From the NCBI GenBank assembly GCA_963210315.1, contig OY723319.1, positions 62,001 to 126,000 on the forward strand: a stretch of DNA of 64,000 nucleotides, read 5' to 3'. A program made the position numbers and the translations under genes. Shown here piece after piece: positions 41,382-52,600 of the stretch. Positions within the stretch are counted from its first letter, which is position 1. The number at the start of each line of letters is the position of its first letter. The DNA is from Rhynchopus euleeides (Eukaryota; Euglenozoa; Diplonemea; Diplonemida; Diplonemidae). The notes beneath the pieces were generated by a model, which made no database searches, had not been told where the DNA came from, and saw only the letters and a list, made by a program, of their open reading frames with translations.

Positions 41382-42299
41382 GTATATCAAGTAAAAATAC
41401 AAGTATAATACTTGCATGTCAACTATTATACTTGTATTTTTACTTGATATACATGTATTTTACATGTATATTTCAGGCATTTACATGTATTTTACATGTA
41501 TAATACTTGTCATGCAAGTATTATACATGTAAAATACTTGCATGACAAGTAAAATACATGTATAATACTTGCATGACAAGTAAAATACTTGCATGCAAGT
41601 AAAATACATGTATTTTACTTGCATGCAAGTATTTTACATGTATAATACTTGCATGACAAGTATTATACATGTAAAGGAGGATCCTTGAAATCGGTAGTGG
41701 ACAGTAGCGGACAGTAGCGGACAGGGCGGACATTTCCTTGTGGAAAAAGTGCCCGAAAAAAAAATTCGAAAAGGTCCCCCTTACAGAATTAGCCTTTTTT
41801 CAAAAAATCGGAAAAATTTCGGACCGCAATTTGTACCCAAGAAAGTGCCGAATTTTCGGACTTGGTCCGATTTGAACGATTTCCGTGCCTCCTGCAACCC
41901 CCATGAGGGGGGGCTGCTGTTTCGGGTTCTTCCGGTGGCACATGCTGGGGTGTCAGGACAGGGAATCCTGCTCGCTGTACCCGGTGATCCCTGACGCAGC
42001 CAGGAAGTGGAGAGCCTTGGAACCCTGGTTGAGGCCTGTAACACCCGGCCTTCCTGCCACTTGTGGCATTGTGGAGTGGAGGTGGTTATGGAGAAGGTTC
42101 TCTCTCCGTCCGGTCAAGCACAACCGTCCTCTCCAGCCAGGGGTCATCTACTTTCCAAACAAGGGCCAGGAACATGCTCAAACAAACTAATTGATCAGAA
42201 AATCTGGCTTGCCGTGGAATCATTGAGCAAAATTTGGGGAGTGATTGGTGCCCCATTGCTGCATATGACATGTCCATTTTTGACGATTTTTGGGCAGAA

Positions 42300-42715
42300 T
42301 TTGGTGCGTGGGACCTTTCAATTTTCATGAATTTTTCGGAATTTCGTGGGGACCGGTACCCCATTTGAGGGCCAAAAATCTCATTTCCGAGGCCTGGGAA
42401 TGGTCGCAGTGGCCTCAGATGTCCAAAAACGTTCAATTGACCTCTCCTCGAAAAAAAATTCGAAAGGTCCCCCCTACTGGCACCCCGGATTAGGACATGT
42501 CTCTGGGGGTGTCCGGGGGCATTTTTGGCCCATTTTTGGCTGGGGAAAATGGGCCATTTTTCACGATTTTTTCGGTTTTTTGTCCGGACCGGCACCGCAT
42601 TTGAGGGGCCAAAATCTGATTTCCGAGGCCCGGGAATGGTCGCAGTGGCTTCATTTGGCCAAAAACGTTCAATTTACCCTTCTCCAAAAAAAAATTCGAA
42701 AGGGTCCCCCTACAA
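42300..42715 (+). repeat. Two about 165-bp direct repeats
   Basis: 42305-42475 and 42550-42715 share CATTTGAGG-GCCAAAA, ATTTCCGAGGCC, GGGAATGGTCGCAGTGGC, CCAAAAACGTTCAATT and end in AATTCGAAAGG-TCCCCC. Confidence 0.8.
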
Positions 42716-42809
42716 ATCGCCGGTCTTAGGAGCAAAAAATTTGGGCACCCAGATTTCAAAAATTTTCAAACTATTTTCTGGACCAAAAATCAAACTATTG
42801 AGGTCCTGG

Positions 42810-43075
42810 CCGGACATGTCCGGGGGGGGGTCAAAATTGGATTTCCCGAATTTCCGGGTCCGGACATGTCCGCCCGGACATCCGGACACCAGAAAATGTC
42901 CGCCCGGACATGTCCGCCCTGTCCGGGGCGGACATTTCTGGATGTCCGGATGTCCGGGCGGACATGTCCGGGCGGGAAATTCGGGAAATGTCCGGGGGGG
43001 GGGGGGGGGGGTCAAAATTGGACCCGGACATCCGGACACCCGGATTTCCGGGTCCGGGCATGTCCGCCCTGAAAT
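42810..43075. repeat. GGACATGTCC palindrome cluster
   Basis: About ten overlapping occurrences of CCGGACATGTCCG-like palindromes and half-sites with GGGCGGACAT, plus a G run (about 42998-43011). Frames across it repeat MSG and CPGH and are not genes. Confidence 0.8.
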
Positions 43076-43299
43076 CGCCTAAGGGGCCGGGGGAAATCCA
43101 GGAAATTCGGGAAATCCAGGAATATGAAGAATCCTCCAAAATACATGTAAATGCCTGAAATATACATGTAAAATACATGTATATCAAGTAAAAATACAAG
43201 TATAATAGTTGACATGCAAGTATTATACTTGTATTTTTACTTGATATACATGTATTTTACATGTATATTTCAGGCATATACATGTATTATACATGTATA

Positions 43300-43932
43300 C
43301 CGTATACGTAAATATTATGGAACGGGCCCATTTTTGGCCGGTCCGTTCCATAATATTTACGTTCCATAATATTTACAGGGCCAGTTGGGGACTCGGTGGT
43401 GAGGACGGCTTGCGTCAGGAATCGCGCGAAAAGTGCACGAGTAGGTCCCGTCAGGGACTCTGTATGCCGTCCGATCACCTGGTCCAAGTCCCCGAGTCGC
43501 AGAAAGCCCTGTAAATATTATGGAACGAAAAAAATCTGGAACGCCAACCCACCAGCGTTCCAAAATATTTACGTTCCATAATATTTACGTTCCAAAATAT
43601 TTACGTATACGGTAAATATTATGGAACGTAAATATTATGGAACGGGCCCATTTTTGGCCGGTCCGTTCCATAATATTTACGTTCCATAATATTTACAGGG
43701 CCAGTTGGGGACTCGGTGGTGAGGACGGCTTGCGTCAGGAATCGCGCGAAAAGTGCACGAGTAGGTCCCGTCAGGGACTCTGTATGCCGTCCGATCACCT
43801 GGTCCAAGTCCCCGAGTCGCAGAAAGCCCTGTAAATATTATGGAACGAAAAAAATCTGGAACGCCAACCCACCAGCGTTCCAAAATATTTACGTTCCATA
43901 ATATTTACGTTCCATAATATTTACGTATACGG
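43300..43932. mobile_element. 633-bp TA-flanked palindromic element with internal 320-bp tandem duplication
   Basis: CCGTATACGTAAATATTATG at the left mirrors CATAATATTTACGTATACGG at the right, with TA on both sides (43298-43299, 43933-43934). Inside, a 320-bp unit starting CGTAAATATTATGGAACGGG is repeated at 43307 and 43627 with almost no differences. TAAATATTATGGAACG recurs in both orientations within each unit. Confidence 0.8.
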
Positions 43933-43989
43933 TAATAGTTGACATGCAAGTATTATACATGTATAATACATGTATTATACTTGTAGTTA

Positions 43990-45945
43990 CATACATCGGG
44001 CGTTATTGCGTTACCAGTAACGGTAATACCGTTATTTTTTCGGTAAAATAACTTGCCGTTAATAACGTTCCAGAACGGCCGAATAACGTTATCCGAAAAT
44101 CGGTAACGTTATTTTTCCGCGTTATACCGTTATCGATAACGGTAATACCGTTATTACCGTTATCAGGAACGGTAATAACGTTATCGGTAACGTTATTACC
44201 GTTATTACCGGTAATACCGCGTTATTTTCGGTATTTTTGGGCAACTTCTATAGGGGGACCCTTTTCGAATTTTTTTTTCGGGGTGGCCAGAATGGGCTGT
44301 TTTAGGCTATTTGAGGCCATTTTCGAGCAAATTTTTGGGTTTAGAGCCACGCAAAGGGTCTAAAATGGGCATGCCAATCTCAAAAAATGCTCAAAATTCC
44401 GAGAGATTTCAGATTTTTCGAATTTTTTGACCGAGAAAATTCTGACCCCAAAATGTGGTCCTTGTGGTCTGGAACTGTCCGTTGTCGAAGGAATTGGTGA
44501 AAAAATCGTGATTTTTGGCCTCTGGATCACCCATGCCGTCCCAAAAATCAAGCAAAAGAGGTTTGGTAGGTGCATTTTTGGGTGAACATGAGCCATTGTG
44601 CCAACCTGCTTGATTTCACCCGAAAATTGGAATCCGTTGAATATGGTTTCTGATGAAAATGTGAAAATTTTCGACCTTCTTCGCAGTTTTTGCCACTTCC
44701 TTGCCCCATCTTTCCCACCCAAAATCGAAGTACCGTGAATGGTGTTGTTGAAAGGTCCAAATTGCGTTGGTTGTGCGTAGTTCTGCCGAAATCGTGCACA
44801 CGTTGTGCATAGTGCATGTGTAACGCCATTTGCGACCAAAATGTAAATTTCCTGCACCCGAGCGTTGACGCTTCCACACACCCTTACAAACCCACTTGCC
44901 TGATGAAGGGGGTGGTGTGTAGAGCACGTTTGGCAGGGCTGAATGACACTTTCCGCGCGAAGGTCGTGTGCGTAATTAAAAAACGGTCCGAGGGCCGGAG
45001 GCCCGAGGCCTTTTTTTACCTGCACGAGGGTGCAATTGAGGCCGATACGGGGTGCAGATGATGGTTTCTTGCACAACCCAGTCATGTTTTGCACATCACG
45101 ACGAACTCGGAAATTCCTCATATTTGCACTCCAGGTCTCATATTTGCACTGGTGCAAATATGGGACCTGGAGTGCGTGCAAATAATGACTGGGGGGTGCA
45201 AGAAAGTTCAAATTGCGTAGTTCCTGCGTACTTCGTGCGTAGCCCGAGCGTACTTTGGGTAGTTCGTGCGTATATTGTGCGAAGCGTCTTTGACAGCACC
45301 AGTAACGGACTTTTGGAACGTAACTATTTTAGAACGGACCGGGAAAAAATGGGCACGTCGCTACTTCGCGCTACTTCGTCGCTCGTAACGAGTAAAAATA
45401 TCAGGTGGTTTATACACCGCCAATGTGAGGTGTGCGGGTGTATTCCTGAAGGATTCACTTCTGCGTCCACACTGAGTGATTTTGGAGTGATTTTCACTCC
45501 AAATTTCACTCCAGGAACATTGGATGCTGCAAGGTTGCAGGGGTTTCTGCAGTATTTGCCTTGAAAAAGCCAAAAAACATGATTTTTTCACGAAACTCGA
45601 CATGTCCGTGCGTTATTATCCAAAAAATGGTCCCAGGGGGGTATTCTGGAGCCATCTCCACCAAAAACTACACCATCCGCCCGCAAAATTGTCCGAATAA
45701 CGCAAGTTTTCATGAAAATAACGGAAAAATAACGCGTTATTTTAGGAGAAAACGTTTTCCAATTTTTTGACATCACGGAGTGGCCCCCTGGAGTGATATT
45801 TTACCCAAGAAATTTCTTTTAGGGGGGGTAGGGACCCGAGTTTCGGGTCAGATTCACCGGGAAATGCTGCCTTTTTTGGGGTCAAAAAATAACGCAAAAA
45901 TAACGTTATTACCGTTACTGGTAACGGAATAACGCCCAATGTATG
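43990..45945. mobile_element. 1956-bp element with 6-bp target duplication, copy 2
   Basis: Same length and orientation as 39426-41381, with only about five differences seen. The 6-bp duplication is TAGTTA (43984-43989, 45946-45951). Removing the element and one TAGTTA restores CTTGTAGTTATACATGTAAA, exactly the mirror of the outer element's left end. Confidence 0.92.
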
Positions 45946-46260
45946 TAGTTATACATGTAAAATTTACAAGATCCCACCGTGTAAAAGTGACCCCCCGGGA
46001 GACCCCCCCCGGGGGGGGGGTCCCCCAGGGGGGGCCCAAACTGCGGGGGGGGTCTTTGACCCCCCCCGACCCCCCTTAGATTAGGCCCTGACAGGAATGG
46101 GCCCCCTCAGGAGGTACACATTGGCTACCTTTCCTTGAGAGGTCAGATCACTGCACTTCTGGCAAGGCTGTTGGTACCTCCGGAGGCACTAATAGCCTTG
46201 CTTATGAGCGAAACGCCCCGTGGATTGGCAGGGACCGCTAGACACAGTTCGACTGCCTTC

Positions 46261-46309
46261 GGTGACTGGGGGGCGGAGCCCCACCAGCCGCCGGAGGCCA
46301 CGGCAGTGA
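46261..46309 (+). repeat. GC hairpin repeat, copy 6 (diverged)
   Basis: GACTGGGGGGCGGAGCCCCA then CCAGCCGCCGGAGGCCACGG; one stem base is changed. Confidence 0.75.
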
Positions 46310-46727
46310 ACAGACCAGAAAGGGCACCCTATTCCCTTGCCCCTTGGGCGAAGTTGGGCCCAACTTCGCCCAGAGTGAACGGCCTGGCCACACCAGATAT
46401 GCTTGGCGGGGTGGGGTGGGGTGGGTGGGGGGTAGCCTTACATTCCGTTCTGTTCGGTGATCCACGTATGCAGAGCTGAGCAGAGCTTTGGCTGTGCGGG
46501 GTTACTGGCCACTCAACTCGCACGGTTCATTATGGCATGCGAGCACTACTATCCGCTGGTTATTTGTCATGACATACTTTCTGTTATTTTCTGTTCTTCT
46601 CAGATCTGGGAATGCATCCTGGCATGCATCCAGTCCTGGGTGGGGGTCAGTCACTGGAAGCCGAAATCATGATTCGGGCCTGCTGCAGAGTACATCCTCG
46701 GCCTGCTGTGAGGGAAACGCCCCTCAA

Positions 46728-46930
46728 AATGGAAACACCATCGGCACATGCCACTGAACACGGGGGAATGGGGGAGGGGAGGGGTTGTGGTGAAACGCGC
46801 ACACCTCGGCCTGTGATGAGGTGAGATGTGGCTCTGAGTACGGCACGACCGCGTGCCGTAAACTCACATCGGACTTGGTTTCTCTGTGTTCCATTTCCTC
46901 CTTCATTGCATGAGGCTACAAATACTATCC
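46728..46930 (+). repeat. Dispersed repeat shared with 56085-56510
   Basis: GTTGTGGTGAAACGCGCACA and CCTCGGCCTGTGATGAGGTG plus the tail GTGTTCCATTTCCTCCTTCA are present in both, as is CACTGAACAC-G-GGAATGGGG. Confidence 0.85.
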
Positions 46931-48651
46931 TTTCCGTTTGCTTCACTCACTTGCGACAGGGAAACATGAAGGGAAAAGAACCTTATTGTATTGTTGACCG
47001 CTTCCACCACCTCTCCACACTATTTTTGACGGTAAACGCCGAAAGGACTCATCGGGCTGTTCAGCTTCTATTTAGTTTCAGACACACGTTTGTTGTTCGA
47101 TGAATAACCCTAGACTTACAAAACAGGAGACCAGACCAGATGTTCGTGCTGGTACGATCCCCTTTTGTCATCGCACAGCGTGGCGCGCGACAACAGAGGG
47201 AGAGCTCCCCAAGGCCTTTTAAATTGTCACGACATGGCCGATCGACTTCATTGTCTGGTTTTGCATTCTCTTAAAACCCTGTGCCTGGAATTTTGACCGA
47301 GTTAGATAAAATTTTCAGTGCAATCCTTCAGCACCTCCCCCCTAGATTTTTAGGCTTTCTTGACCTGATGGTCGAAATCTGCGACATAGTGGAAATCCCG
47401 GGGACATGTCGAATTCGAAAATTTTGGGTCAAAAAACCCCAGGGGGGACCCTTTGGTTTCACCCCCTGTTGGGGGGCCTGGTGGGCGTTCAGGTGAGCTG
47501 AGACCCTTCGGGTTCTGACAGAGTGCAGCAATGGTAATCAACCGTCGTGAACGTACTTTCGTGCCGGCATGGCTATCCATGGGCACCGTGGCATGTCGCC
47601 GCATCCGTTCCGATCACAAGTGCCAGAGGCAAATCAGAAGTCCTCTGGTCCAGTGCAGGCACCTGCGCTGCAGATACCCAAGGGACTGTTGTGCACAAAA
47701 ATGCACACGCAAGGACATCAAATGACCGAGGCAATGCAGCTCGCAGCCTATCGATTCGATTCGGGGCACCAAGCCTCACGAGCTGGTCACGCGATACCAG
47801 GTTACTCTGCGTGGCATATTCCGTGCAGCCGAAATGGCTTGGGCAGCAATGCACAGGGGAACTTCTGCTGCACTGCGACAGGACACCCCAAGCACGTGCC
47901 GCGTACATGTTGGATGAGGGAGATCAGTGGCTTCTGGGAGGAAGAGGGCGACCGCGTCCACGTCGCGGATAACACACTCAGCACACGAGCGGGCGTTGCA
48001 CGAAATCCCCCATGTGTAAACAGGGGAAATCGGCCTTTTCGGGGGTCCTGGTCAGGAATAAAAAATTCACACATATTTTTCGACTTCCTGAGGCCAAAAA
48101 CCGGTGTTCCTGGACCCAGATGTGACATCTGGATGACATAATAAAAATCCAGAGTGCCTTAGAGGCGCGCGGGACATTTTTTTGGGGTTCGTGACTGGGG
48201 ACCCCCTATTTTGGGGGATTTCCCGTAGGTGGAAAATGTCGATTTTCCAATTTTAAATCACTCTGGGGGCACCTGCGGGGCCATATTTTGCATTTTCAGA
48301 CAGGGGACCTACACCCTACAAACCCGATTTTCGGATTTTTTGACCATTTTTTGCCTTGTGCGAAAACGTGATATTTTTTGGACAAAGTTCCAGGCACAGG
48401 GTTTTAAAAAATCTGTGACAGCCCATAGTTGTGTGTGAGTCCTTCGGACGTGTCTACCTGTCTGAAGTACAGAAAGGTGGCGGAGCACAGGAAGGGAGAG
48501 AGAGAAGGGCGCTGAGCGTATGGCAAACGGTGGGAAGCATTTCCCTCAACACCTATACCCTGCAGGGATTGTGTTGGTTGCAGAAAAAAATCGGGCTTCC
48601 CGGACTTATTCTTATACTTCCCCCTAGACCAGCAACAGAGGCAACTGCTCG

Positions 48652-48745
48652 TTTGGGGGTCTTCGCGACGGGGTGATCGTCAGTGCATTTTGATGCATTT
48701 CCTGTCGAATTCGCTGAAAACTGACGAAGATTGACGAAGGATAAC
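48652..48745 (+). repeat. Dispersed repeat, copy 2 (first copy 4183-4262)
   Basis: GGGGGTCTTCGCGACGGGGT and GATCGTCAGTGCATTTT match 4183-4262. It ends a few bases before the L2 duplication block begins. Confidence 0.7.
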
Positions 48746-48750
48746 CGTAG

Positions 48751-49670
48751 GTGGACCCGCGTGTCGGCACAGGCCTCTGAGTGAGAGTTTCCTGGCAGCA
48801 GCAACCCACCCCTCGGCCCCCCGATGGGCGATCCCGATCCAATATTGTTCATATAGGCGGGAGGCATCGCTGAGGAAGGGTGGAGCCGTTCACACATATC
48901 TTCTTTCTGGGAAGAGAATGGGGATGCCAACCAAGGGGGGTGGTATGGCGAGGGCACGCTGCAGCACACAACCGAGCCCGGGGGGGAGGGGGGGAGGGTG
49001 GGGAGAGGACGGTAAGCCTTATGGATCATGCGGTGGGGCTCCGCATGTGCAGAGTTCACCAGAGCTTCTGTCTGTGCTGGGAATTTTGACCTCTGAGGTT
49101 GCACGGTTCATTATGGCAGGTGAGCGCTACTGTCTGATGATGATGGTTTGCTATTATATACTTTTTGCAATTCTAGGCATGTGGGAGGTGGGACACATGA
49201 AGCAACAGGCTGTGTGGGCATCTCCAACACGCCGTCGTGACGAACGGGATGGAGGTGATGATAAGAAGACAGGCGCTGCTGCGTGGCCCAACGCCTTGCA
49301 ATACGGATCACAAAGTTGGTGTCGTTGAGGGTCGGAAGCCCAGCACACTGTGCAGCCTCACGGCGAGGGCAGGCGGCTCAAACGACGGAAAGTGAAATCA
49401 GGAAACGGGAACAGATGACATGAGAGACAAACAGGAGCCCTCGAGCGGACAGCGGGCCGCATCATAGATTTGATGTGGTGCTTCGGGTGCGGCCCGCTGC
49501 GAGAGTGGCCCAACTCAACCAAGAAATAGGGACAGACAACAATGAGGGATACGCACACAGTCGCGAGGGGCCGCAAGAAGCCTCACGCTTCTTCGACAGT
49601 GTTGGGAGAGCGGACTGGCAGCATGCATCAGTTCACGAAAGACGGCGCGAAACAAAAGAAATCGCGAGCA
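48751..49670. repeat. 3' flank of L2, left part of the L1/L2 segmental duplication
   Basis: It matches 31531-32588 minus the MITE. It provides the empty insertion site at 49155-49156. Confidence 0.92.
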
Positions 49671-52600
49671 TCACACTTCTGTTTGAACGGGCTCGGTCTT
49701 CTGTTCAGGGCAGAGGTCTGACTGGCCCCGCCTGCGGATGAGGAAGACAGCCGCGCCTGCAACAGCGGCAAACACGGCGACAACAAGGACCACGATGAGG
49801 GCGATGGCCCAGCCTTCCAGGTCGTCGTCGCTGTCGGAGGTGCGAACGCAGTTCTGTTCGGCCAGCTGGTAGCCGGCAGTGCAGGCAAGTGCGGCGCAGG
49901 TGCCGTTGTCGGTGCGTTCCACCAGCGAGGCACCCACCACACTGCAGGGCTGCACAACGGACACCTGCGCAGTGCCGTTCCCGAGGGCGGCGTGCATTGC
50001 GGTGTAGCGCGGGTCCTGAGAGGTGCGCAGCTCCAGTTCAGCCGCCACGTCAAGCAAGGCGACATCCTCGAATGCCACACCGTCTACAACGGCGACGGCA
50101 CGAATGGAGCCGCACTCGATGCGCAGCGCCACCTGTGCACGGCCTGTGGCGGCAGCGACAACCTCGCGCACCAGGTCTGTGAACCCGGCGTCAAAGTTGG
50201 CGCAGTCGGCCTCCCACACAATCTCGATCTGCACGGAGGCGGTTGCGTTGGAGCCCTCTGCCACACACACGAGGGCGGGGCCCACAGCCGAGAAGCCGCT
50301 GCCGCACACACAGCCCTGGGCCTGCGTGTCGCACGTAGCCGCAGTGTCCCCGTGCACCTGGCACGTGTCGCTCGACGTGCACCACACAACAGCCTTCCCA
50401 GCCGGGGACACGGTCGGCACAGGTGTAGGTTCCGCCGTCGTCACAGGAGGTGAGGTGGTGGTTGCAGGCGTCGCTGTGGGTGCAGCAGTGGGTGCCAACG
50501 TCGTGCCAGGTGCAGCAGTCGGTGCGTTGGTCGTGGCCGGTGTGGCAGTTGGCGCAACAGTCGTGGCAGGAGTCGCAGTGGTCCCAGGCGTCGCTGTGGG
50601 TGCAGCAGTGGGTGTCAACGTCGCGCCAGGTGCCGCAGTCGGTGCGGTGGTTGTGGCAGGTGCAGCAGTCGGTGAGGCGGTCGTGGCCGGAGTCGCAGTG
50701 GGCGCCACAGTGGTACCGGGTGTGGCAGTGGGGGCAGCAGTGGGTGCCAACGTCGTCCCAGGTGCAGCAGTCGGTGCGGCCGTCGCAGGAGGTGTGCCAG
50801 TGGGCGCAACAGTTGTCACAGGGGTCGCAGTCGGTGCCACAGTGGCACCAGGTGTGGCAGTGGGTGCAACAGTAGTGGAGGGGGCCACAGTGGGGGCAGT
50901 GGTCTCAGGTGCAATAGTGGGTGATCCAGTCGTCGCAGGCGTCGTCGTCGGTGCAACAGTCACCACAGGCGCGTCAGTAGGCACAGCAGTGTCTGGCGCA
51001 GAAGTGGGTGCAGCAGTGGGCACTGGTGTTACTGGAGAAGAGGTCGGGGCAACAGTGACGACAGGCACAGCAGTCGGTGCAAGTGTCGGCACTGGTGTCG
51101 GAGGGGACACTGTCCGGTAGAAATAGTCACTTACGTCGAGCACCTGCAACGTGTGCGCACTGCTGTTGGCCTTCACCACGTACGCGTACCCGCCTGCCAC
51201 CGCCAGGTGTGCGTCACCCGTCGGCCCTGTGCTGTACGAGTGCACCACGGACGCAGTCTCGGGCGTGCTGATGTCCACCATGTGCAGGCGCCCCAGCCTG
51301 TCTGACACGTACGCGTGGTGCCCGGACACAGCCACTGCCGTCAGCACCGAGAAGCGAGGAGCAGGCACAGTGTGCACGAGCTTGATCGATTTCGGCACAG
51401 TGATGTTCACAACACGCAGACCCACCTCAGACACGGCGTACAGCCAGTCACCGTCAACGGTGAAGTGTGCGCTCGGAGTCCAAGGCGCCAGTCCCCCCAC
51501 ACGCACAGGCGCTGCCGGGTCAGACACGTTGTAGACAATCAGGGAGTACCTCTGTGACACAAAGACGTGGTCACCCCGCACAGCAACCCATTCTGCGGTG
51601 TTCAGACCAGTCACAGTCGAGAGCAGGACGGGCTGTGAAATGGTCGTGATGTCGAGCACATCAAGTGAGTACGACGTCAGCAGGTACACGACCTTCTCCG
51701 TGATGACCATGTCCTTCACGTACTGGTTACCGTGTGCAGCGCTTGTGTACACAAGTGCTGGCGGTTCCTGCAAGAAGTCGAAGATGGACAGGTTCTTTGC
51801 GTACGCTGCTGCCACAAATGCGAAGCGGTTGTCGGGAGTCAGTGCCACTGCATCCACCCTGCGCTGCGGCACGTAGTCGACGGAGGCCAGCAGCTGTGGG
51901 GACGCAGGGGTCGACACGTCCACACGCGGGATGATGCCCGTTGACCCACACAGCAGGGCCACAGACCCACGCATCACCACGGAAGGATAGGCTGTGGGGC
52001 TCGGGATGTCTGCACTGCCGACACGTGCGTCAGGGAGCGGAACCGCAGGTCCGGGTGTGGGTGCACCTGGCGGCACGAGCGGGGAAGGCACGGGTGTGCC
52101 AGTGGCAGGCGAGTGGTACGCACGCACGTCGATGATCTCCACCCCGTTGTAGGAGCTGACGTATGCGTACCCGTCAGCAACATCGATGCCCATCACCCAT
52201 GCAAGCGTCTTGAACGATGCTACACCCAGCACACGCGACGGGTCTGTCACGTCTGCCACACGCACGTACCCTTGCACGTCAGTGACGAAGGCGGTTGTCC
52301 CCTCCACGTACAATCCACGGAAGTCGCTCGGGTACCCCGCCCACCTTCCCGTGTCTGTGATGTACACAGGCGTCTCCCCCGTCACGTTGAGCGTCTGCAG
52401 CAACCCGTTCTGGTGCACACGGAAGAGGTAGTTCCCGGAAGCCTGCATTGCCACCACGCTGTCCGCGAATGCGTACCACAGTCGCGACACCAGCACGGGA
52501 GTCGCTGGGACTGAGATGTTGAGAACACGTGTGTCCTCACCCGTGCTGACGTACAGCAGGTCGCCCTGTGGTGCGAACGCGTTCAGTGCCTTCGAGGCAC

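Larger units (their letters stand above)
39286..45981. mobile_element. 6.7-kb TA-flanked palindromic element, host of nested insertions
   Basis: The left end CACGGTGGGATCTTGTAAAT is the exact reverse complement of the right end ATTTACAAGATCCCACCGTG. The inverted match continues through TTTACATGTATAACTAC. TA flanks both ends (39284-39285, 45982-45983), as for Tc1/mariner-type elements, and the CACGG terminus resembles the MITE at 27428. Subterminal arrays of TACATGTA and TGCAAGTA palindromes (39305-39425, 41382-41690, 43140-43300, 43935-43989) surround two 1956-bp insertions, a 633-bp element, two 165-bp direct repeats and a GGACATGTCC cluster. No transposase is recognisable. Confidence 0.75.
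45984..48750. other. Intergenic region, 2.8 kb
   Basis: No gene is supported. It holds G/C homopolymers (46000-46070), GC hairpin repeat copy 6, a stretch at about 46460-46562 that is a diverged copy of the L1/L2 3' flank (shared GCACGGTTCATTATGGCA), a repeat shared with 56085-56510, and the dispersed repeat at 48652-48745. Confidence 0.5.

Noticed and set aside
47547-48141. Frames of 141 and 190 codons at 47.5-48.1 kb
   Set aside because: Overlapping frames with atypical composition and no recognisable motif; the region has no other sign of coding.
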